DNA of 64,000 nucleotides from an uncultured Prevotellaceae bacterium (lineage in GTDB: Bacteria > Bacteroidota > Bacteroidia > Bacteroidales > Bacteroidaceae), in assembly GCA_902785945.1 (NCBI GenBank), contig CADAAR010000009.1:35363-99362 (forward strand), written 5' to 3'. Positions within the stretch are counted from its first letter, which is position 1, and the number at the start of each line of letters is the position of its first letter. Below the pieces are notes generated by a model. That model worked only from the letters and a program-made list of their open reading frames with translations. It did no database searches and was not told the origin of the DNA. A program made the translations under genes and the position numbers. This document shows positions 60,001 to 64,000 of the stretch, piece after piece.

Positions 60001-60225
60001 GTCCTCTCTTGGGATCTTCCTAAGAAGTGGCTGGCTAAGACCCCGTTGCAGGGTGTGAAGCTGTCGTTCTTCGGCAACAACCTGTTCCTCTGGACACCGT
60101 CCAGCAATACGTTCATCGATCCTGAGCTTACCTCATTCGGTAACGACCTTGAGGGTAACTTCGGTGAGTACTCTGCTAACCCCAGCTGCCGCAAGCTTGG
60201 TTTCAATGTCAATGTTAAATTCTAA
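57055..60225 (+). CDS. SusC-type TonB-dependent receptor, probable oligopeptide importer (SusC3)
   Basis: A 1056-residue receptor, complete. Signal peptide to VLAQ; carboxypeptidase-like domain (KVTGTVYSQEDGQPIIGAAV); TonB box LDEVVVTAMG at about 99-108; plug with VIIRGISSLNGNNQPLYVIDGVPM and TILKGAAATALYGSRAANGVILITTK; barrel ending NVNVKF. The four-gene order that follows (SusD, Ig-like lipoprotein, lipid-binding-type lipoprotein) is that of BT2261-2264 in B. thetaiotaomicron, whose SusCD structure was found with bound peptides. Peptide import is therefore the best guess, by synteny. Confidence 0.92.
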   Translation: MEKRLTMFFVSLFLCVGSVLAQTKVTGTVYSQEDGQPIIGAAVKVDGTSTGMLTDVNGKFSLTLPDGKTTLTISYLGYESQTVQAKNGMRVFLKADAATLDEVVVTAMGIKRSSKALGYSATSLDGEQIAEVRTNDVMSGLAGKVAGVQISTTSSDPGASNSVIIRGISSLNGNNQPLYVIDGVPMTNSSVYSNDPLNNSYDFGNGANAINPDDVENMTILKGAAATALYGSRAANGVILITTKTGKKNQGIGVEYNGGLQWESVLRLPQFQNDFGMGWYGDKTYDENGSWGPKFDGSMLRYGAVYDNSQKMKSYVAMKDNMKDYFDTGFRYNNSVSFSNATDLTTFYVSLSQIHDDGIIPSNADSYTKYTFSANASQKVKAVTISANMNYAYQKNSFVSTGQGGGSMYNAIMQTPRDISIAELQDLSDPFNTPGYYYTPYGITNPYWVVENFENKQESERFYGKLQLDYEFLNYFKATYRFGLDTQTRHHNQGSPNMESLFKDTYNADASTIAGATGSVTQQTTRQREINQDFFVTFDMPVNDFNINAVAGFNGNERRSSYLYGHVENLTIPTFFDLSNSSERPTVEQYSQKRRLYGIYGQAELAWKNMAYLTLTARNDWSSTLPKDNRSFFYPGITASFLFSELFPEDLKKTINFGKVRAAWGKTGNDANVYMTQSIYAQASSNSSGWASSAFPFAKTGTNAYTAGNTLGSLDLSPEMTTEFEVGLNMAFFQNRVSFDVSYYDRKSDKQIFSLAMDPASGYTAMNTNLGKVGNKGIEALVTVVPVRTKDFEWSLTWNFTKNNNKVISLPEELGGEVNIWGFSGGTGLYAIEGEEMGIYKAYRTKTDDEGHIVVNNKGIPLQTDDLEECGSMNFKYQMGLGTQLKYKGVSLGVDFDIRKGGLLFSRTADISYFTGNAIQTAYNDRNPFIIPNSVMSDGEGGYVENTIAMDATQIYNFWDAGGFLSDEAFLVDKSYVKLRSVVLSWDLPKKWLAKTPLQGVKLSFFGNNLFLWTPSSNTFIDPELTSFGNDLEGNFGEYSANPSCRKLGFNVNVKF

Positions 60226-60243
60226 AAGAAAGGAAATTACAGT

Positions 60244-61743
60244 ATGAAAAAGATATATTTATTAGCTGCTGCGGGACTGATGATGCTTTCCAGCTGTGAT
60301 CTGGACATCAACGAGAACCCCAACTACCCGTCAAATACTGACGTGTCGGCTGATCTGGTGTTTCCTGCCATCGAAAACTCTATCGCTACGGCTGTAGGCG
60401 ACCAGATGTTCAACTATGCAGGCTTCTTTGTACAGTACTGGGATCAGATGCCTACTGCCAACCAGTATAACGACCTTGCTGAGCTTCACATCGACGAGGG
60501 TAGCGACCTGTTCAACCGTTGCTATTCTAACCTCTATGCCCAGGCTCTGCAGGATGTAGAAGATGTGCTCACCAAGACACAGAACACTTCTGATATTTTT
60601 GCAGCCAAGGTGCTCCGCGCCCAGGCTTTCCAGTATCTGGTTGACAACCTCGACCAGTGTCCTTACACCGAGGCTCTTCAGGCCAGCGCCAACGCTATGC
60701 CTGCTTGGGACGAGGGTAAGACCGTTTATGAGGGCGTTCTCGCCGAGATCGACGAGGCTGAGGCCAACATGACCGGTGAGGCTATGACCGTTACCGATCC
60801 CCTGCTCAACAAGAGTATCAATCAGTGGAAGGGCTATGCCAATGCACTCCGTCTGCGTATGTACATGCGTCTGATCGACGGTGGTTTCTCTGAGTATCAG
60901 AGCAAGGCTCAGGCTTTGGTTAATGCCAACAACTTCTTTACAGGCGATGTGGCTTGGGACGTTTATTCCGATGCACAGGGCCAGCGTAACCCCTGGGGTG
61001 CCATCTTCTATGAGGGAACCCTCGCAGGTACGAAGAACCTCTGCGCTGCCTATCCGCTCGTAAGCTATATGCAGGGTACGCAGGACCCCCGTATCGAATA
61101 TGCTCTGGAACCCAGTTCTAAGTATAATGACTATGTAGGTCAGGTTCCTGGTTGTAAGACCCTTACTGGTGGTTGGCTTGGTATTGGCTCTAGCTATAAC
61201 GACACTTACGTGAGCAACATCAACCGTGCGCCCGCTAAGGCTATGCCGGTTTATCTGTTCACACAGAGTGAGCTGCAGTTCCTCATTGCTGAGGTACAGG
61301 CTCGTTTCGGTAACAACGACGCTGCTGCTAAGGCTGCTTACGAGGCTGCTGTGAAGGCCGACTTTACTTCTCGTGGCATCGCAGGTGCTGACGCATTCCT
61401 CGCTGCTCCGAGAACTAGCTGGAGTGCTCAGGCCAGTCAGGCTGACAAACTGAAGCTCCTCTATATGCAGAAGTGGGTGGCTTTCTTCTATCGCAACCAC
61501 ATGGAGGCTTGGTCTGAGGCCCGTCGTACCGATGTGCCCGCACTCTCATCAGTTTCTGCTAAGACTGTGTTTGAAGGCTCTACTGACTACAAAGCCGGTG
61601 ACTTCATCAATCCTGGCATCAACTTCATCGAGGGTGAAGGTCTGGCCAAGCGTGTGCCTTATCCTGGCAATGCCCGTCAGTATAACAGAAACACACCTGC
61701 TGTGAAGTATCTGAACGACCGCGTGTTCTGGGATAAGAAATAA
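60244..61743 (+). CDS. SusD/RagB-family nutrient-binding lipoprotein (SusD3)
   Basis: A 499-residue surface lipoprotein (LSSC, Cys18) of the SusD-like group with DLDINENPNYPS at the mature N-terminus, ALQDVEDVLTKTQNTSDIFAAKVLRAQAFQYLVDNLDQCPYTEALQ helices and MQKWVAFFYRNHMEAWSEARRTDVP near residue 415. It differs from SusD1 and SusD2 and belongs to the shorter subgroup often paired with non-glycan receptors. It lies 18 bp after SusC3 and forms its lid. Confidence 0.9.
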   Translation: MKKIYLLAAAGLMMLSSCDLDINENPNYPSNTDVSADLVFPAIENSIATAVGDQMFNYAGFFVQYWDQMPTANQYNDLAELHIDEGSDLFNRCYSNLYAQALQDVEDVLTKTQNTSDIFAAKVLRAQAFQYLVDNLDQCPYTEALQASANAMPAWDEGKTVYEGVLAEIDEAEANMTGEAMTVTDPLLNKSINQWKGYANALRLRMYMRLIDGGFSEYQSKAQALVNANNFFTGDVAWDVYSDAQGQRNPWGAIFYEGTLAGTKNLCAAYPLVSYMQGTQDPRIEYALEPSSKYNDYVGQVPGCKTLTGGWLGIGSSYNDTYVSNINRAPAKAMPVYLFTQSELQFLIAEVQARFGNNDAAAKAAYEAAVKADFTSRGIAGADAFLAAPRTSWSAQASQADKLKLLYMQKWVAFFYRNHMEAWSEARRTDVPALSSVSAKTVFEGSTDYKAGDFINPGINFIEGEGLAKRVPYPGNARQYNRNTPAVKYLNDRVFWDKK

Positions 61744-61782
61744 GTGAGAAGAAGTTATTAATCATCAAAAAGACAATAGTAT

Positions 61783-62493
61783 ATGAAAAAGATATTTTTC
61801 TATGGTCTGATGCTTGGAATGTCTGTTTTCGGCCTGACATCGTGCAGTGATGACTACGAGAAGACAGACTCCCGCCTGACCTATTATGTAAACCTGGAAA
61901 TCCAGGGCGATGAATTCGTTCAGGTGCCCATCGGTACCAGCTACACGGATGCTGGCTGTAAGGCCACGATGAACGGACAGGATGCCACCAGCCGTATTGT
62001 TACGTCTGGTCTTGAGGACATCGATGTGAATACCGCGGGTCTCTATACAGTGACCTATTCAGCTCTCAACGACGACGGCTTCCTCGCATCTGCAACTCGT
62101 ACCGTCGCAGTCTGCGATCCTACTATCACCACCGATATCAGTGGTACTTGGACTGTTCAGGCTGGTTCATATCGTCTGTATAAAGGCAATCAGACTCCTT
62201 ATGCCGACTTCACTGTGAAGATCCGTAAAGATGCTCCTGGTATCTTCTATATCAGCGACTTCCTCGCCGGTTGGTATGACCAGCGTGCAGGTTACGGTAG
62301 CAGCTATGCTTGTAAGGGCTATGTTCAGCTGTTGGCTGATGGCACACTTGTTTGCTTGTCGAGCTTTGTTCCTGGATGGGCAGATTCTCTGGAGGAATTT
62401 GAGGGAAAATATGATGAAGCAGCCGGTACTATCATCTGGGATGCCACTTATACCGACAATCCATTAGTATTCCATGCAATTTTAAATAAATAA
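61783..62493 (+). CDS. Ig-like-domain surface lipoprotein, BT2262-like
   Basis: A 236-residue lipoprotein (LTSC, Cys21). Residues about 35-110 form a DUF5011-type Ig-like domain (VPIGTSYTDAGCKATMNGQDAT...VNTAGLYTVTYSALNDDGF), and residues 118-236 a beta-rich domain (ISGTWTVQAGSYRLYKG; DFTVKIRKDAPGIFYISDFLAGWYDQRAGYG). Size and position match the accessory lipoprotein BT2262 of the peptide SusCD complex. A surface accessory role is inferred from that. Confidence 0.78.
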   Translation: MKKIFFYGLMLGMSVFGLTSCSDDYEKTDSRLTYYVNLEIQGDEFVQVPIGTSYTDAGCKATMNGQDATSRIVTSGLEDIDVNTAGLYTVTYSALNDDGFLASATRTVAVCDPTITTDISGTWTVQAGSYRLYKGNQTPYADFTVKIRKDAPGIFYISDFLAGWYDQRAGYGSSYACKGYVQLLADGTLVCLSSFVPGWADSLEEFEGKYDEAAGTIIWDATYTDNPLVFHAILNK

Positions 62494-62504
62494 GTAGTTA
62501 AGTT

Positions 62505-63020
62505 ATGAAGAAATATATTTCAATGATGGCTATGGCCCTGATGCTCTCTATGAGCTTTACGGCCTGCAGTGTGGAGACCGACGAGAAGCCCGGTGGAACC
62601 AACATACAGGATATGTGCGGTAACTGGGATGTTACGTGGTATGTTGTATGGCCTGATGGAGAAGAGGAAGAATGGACCGATGGTACTATCTTTACTTACA
62701 ACAAGGCTGATAATGGCACCACACAGATGTGGATGTCTGATCAGGATACATACCTGGGTTTGCAGTTCCTTGCAAACATCGACTACGCTGCCAAGACCTT
62801 TACCGCTGCTGAGAGCGAAAATGTTGAAGGCGGGGGTACGGTTAATGTAACCAATGGTAAGATTCTTCCGGGCGCTGGCAAGAACATACACGGTGTAGCT
62901 TGCGACAGCATTTCATTTGAGATTACATTCAGCGATGACCCGTATCCTGCAAAATACGGTTATGCTGACTTCTCTCACTATCGCGTAGAAGGAAAGAAGT
63001 ACTCTGGCTTCACAGAGTAA
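62505..63020 (+). CDS. Lipid-binding-hydrolase-type lipoprotein, BT2261-like
   Basis: A 171-residue lipoprotein (FTAC, Cys21). The single domain (MCGNWDVTWYVVWPDGEEEEWTDG; TYLGLQFLANIDYAAKTFTA; SFEITFSDDPYPAKYGYADFSHYRVEGKKYSGF) resembles the lipocalin-like family annotated as lipid-binding putative hydrolase, which often closes this operon type. No catalytic residues can be assigned. It starts 12 bp after its neighbour and is followed by a strong terminator. Confidence 0.75.
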   Translation: MKKYISMMAMALMLSMSFTACSVETDEKPGGTNIQDMCGNWDVTWYVVWPDGEEEEWTDGTIFTYNKADNGTTQMWMSDQDTYLGLQFLANIDYAAKTFTAAESENVEGGGTVNVTNGKILPGAGKNIHGVACDSISFEITFSDDPYPAKYGYADFSHYRVEGKKYSGFTE

Positions 63021-63045
63021 TCCCTAAGGATTCTAATACAAAAAT

Positions 63046-63080
63046 CAATGGCGGTGTTTTTCAACATCGCCATTGTTTTT
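63046..63080 (+). terminator. Intrinsic terminator of the SusC3 operon
   Basis: A 13-bp stem whose outer arms are CAATGGCG (63046-63053) and CGCCATTG (63068-63075), followed by TTTTT. Confidence 0.9.
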
Positions 63081-63134
63081 CTTCGTGCGTAATAAGCGTG
63101 GGCACAAAGGGGTCCTAGAACTTTTGTGTCCCAA

Positions 63135-63545
63135 CTATTCTAAACTTGCGAGATATTCCGATGGAGACATTACCGGCAGTTTTGAGGCTTTAAAATCCTT
63201 ATCGTTTCGAGTGATGATAATATCTGCCTTGGCTTTAAGGGCTGTATAATATTGCAATGCATCTTCGAAGTCTTTGAACTGTGAAGCCAGTGAGTCGTCA
63301 ACTATACGTTCATTCGTCGTGCCAACATGTGAAAGTTGGCGGAAGTTCGACAGCAGATTACGTACACCTTCTGGACCATGTTTCCGAAGAAGGAAAGAAG
63401 CTGTTGAATAGGTCATCGGTGAAACGAATAGTTGTACTTGCTTGTTATATGCCATAGTAAAGATGCGAACCGCGTCATGACAGAATGGCTCGCGACGTTC
63501 CAATAGGTCAATGACGATATTGGTATCAAGAAACAGTCGTGTCAT
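63135..63545 (-). CDS. PIN-domain toxin, VapC family
   Basis: A 136-residue PIN-domain endoribonuclease. Acidic active-site residues: D7 in FLDTNIVIDLL, E94/D95 in KDFEDALQYY, and D115 in ITRNDKDF. Such toxins cut RNA (often tRNA) when freed from their antitoxin. The ATG overlaps the antitoxin stop (ATGA at 63545-63542), giving the usual antitoxin-first coupling. Confidence 0.88.
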   Translation of the reverse strand: MTRLFLDTNIVIDLLERREPFCHDAVRIFTMAYNKQVQLFVSPMTYSTASFLLRKHGPEGVRNLLSNFRQLSHVGTTNERIVDDSLASQFKDFEDALQYYTALKAKADIIITRNDKDFKASKLPVMSPSEYLASLE

Positions 63546-63787
63546 TTGTACTTCTCCTCTAAATATTGGGAATAGGCTTCGCGGGCGTTTATGTCGTCTT
63601 CGGATACATTTTCGCCTGCGCCGAGCAGACTAAGTACAATGTCGGGTACCTCTTCTTCTTTAGCGGCCTTACTACGTCCAATAAAACGCTTAAGGAAGTC
63701 CTCAATGACAGATGTTAGGTTCAGTCCCTGCTGTTGTGCATAGGCTGAAGCCTGCTTATAAATGTTGTTGTTGATAGCTACTTCCAT
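63542..63787 (-). CDS. Antitoxin of the VapBC-type pair (DUF6364-like)
   Basis: An 81-residue protein; start at ATG 63787 (MEVAINNNIYKQASAYAQQQGLNLTSVIEDFLKRFIG), since the upstream extension crosses the promoter. The N-terminal 40 residues look like a ribbon-helix-helix DNA-binding unit with a poorly structured acidic C-terminus (EEEVPDIVLSLLGAGENVSEDD) that would cover the toxin. It likely represses its own promoter. Confidence 0.8.
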   Translation of the reverse strand: MEVAINNNIYKQASAYAQQQGLNLTSVIEDFLKRFIGRSKAAKEEEVPDIVLSLLGAGENVSEDDINAREAYSQYLEEKYK

Positions 63788-63811
63788 AATCTTTATTGAT
63801 ATATTCGGTTG

Positions 63812-63842
63812 CAAAGATAGTGCATTTTTCTGAATATACAAA
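63812..63842 (-). promoter_or_regulatory. Toxin-antitoxin promoter
   Basis: On the minus strand: TTTG (63842-63839), 19 bp, TATCTTTG (63819-63812), 24 bp before the antitoxin ATG. Confidence 0.75.
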
Positions 63843-63863
63843 CTTTTCCGTCGATTTTATGAA

Positions 63864-63898
63864 AAAAAGACCGACATCGCGAGGATGCCGGTCTTTTT
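63864..63898 (-). terminator. Intrinsic terminator of the smalltalk-type gene
   Basis: AAAAAGACCG..CATC and GATG..CGGTCTTTTT arms with a 5-base loop, immediately after the TGA at 63902-63900 on the minus strand. It can work in both directions. Confidence 0.87.
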
Positions 63899-63899
63899 A

Positions 63900-64000
63900 T
63901 CAGAAGGGACCGTAGCCCATGCAGCTCGTGGTGGTGATGGCCGTCAGGAAGGCCGTGAGTGCGGCTACTATCACCTTCACCGCAATCTCAATAATGCGCT
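63900..64000 (-). CDS. Smalltalk-type micro-protein, 5' end outside window
   Basis: The last 32 codons of a minus-strand gene read RIIEIAVKVIVAALTAFL then TAITTTSCMGYGPF. A single hydrophobic helix followed by a TTTSCMG motif is the pattern of the short Bacteroidales proteins annotated as smalltalk protein. These are commonly found next to an HU-family gene and an N-acetylmuramoyl-L-alanine amidase. Function unknown. The start and probable neighbours lie beyond the window. Confidence 0.75.
   Translation of the reverse strand, partial: RIIEIAVKVIVAALTAFLTAITTTSCMGYGPF

Overview
The window looks like a chromosomal segment from a Bacteroidales bacterium, most likely Prevotella or a close relative (Segatella/Xylanibacter type). 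The evidence is four SusC-type receptor/SusD-type lipoprotein loci, Bacteroidota-only genes (gldH, a smalltalk-type micro-protein, a BT4734/VapE-type protein), and promoters that repeatedly show the Bacteroidota layout TTTG-19/20 bp-TAnnTTTG.

Region 1 (1-14216, + strand) is one long operon: SusC1 (cut by the window edge), SusD1, two FAS1-domain lipoproteins, SusC2, SusD2. It ends at a strong two-way terminator. Region 2 (14295-27989, - strand) is a pectin region: a PL11 rhamnogalacturonan lyase, a large secreted protein of unknown role, a DNA-metabolism island (VapE-like ATPase plus an HU-like protein around a repeat-rich 360-bp gap), a pectate lyase fused to Fn3 and beta-strand repeats, and an OPT-family transporter cotranscribed with that lyase.

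Region 3 (28119-41468) suits oxidative use of a 6-deoxysugar such as L-rhamnose or L-fucose: an aldo/keto reductase, a lactonase-like amidohydrolase and an AEC carrier translated as a coupled trio; a GH2 gene with a damaged 5' end; a proline iminopeptidase on the other strand; then a FucP-type permease, a zinc dehydrogenase, a second GH2 and an L-rhamnose mutarotase. The PL11 lyase and the FucP-type permease, 19 kb apart, share an unusual promoter element: a conserved 13-mer inside a non-conserved but self-complementary stem around the -33 box. This suggests that one regulator couples depolymerisation to uptake.

Region 4 (41593-51684) is core: a single-domain PurH (IMP cyclohydrolase) followed by mreB-mreC-mreD-mrdA-rodA on +, facing metF-holB-ricT-gldH on -. 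rodA and gldH overlap tail to tail by 47 bp. Region 5 (51765-56794) holds a GH51 arabinofuranosidase, a lone receiver-domain protein, tRNA-Lys(TTT), divergent tdk/rsmI and a coiled-coil lipoprotein. Region 6 (57055-63020) is a SusC-SusD-lipoprotein-lipoprotein operon resembling the oligopeptide importer BT2261-2264 of B. thetaiotaomicron. The window closes with a VapBC-type toxin-antitoxin pair and the 3' end of a smalltalk-type gene.

A window-wide pattern is short tandem repeats of period 7 or 8 placed at gene 3' ends. Each unit usually carries a stop triplet on the coding strand, so successive units put stop codons in all three frames before the next gene begins.
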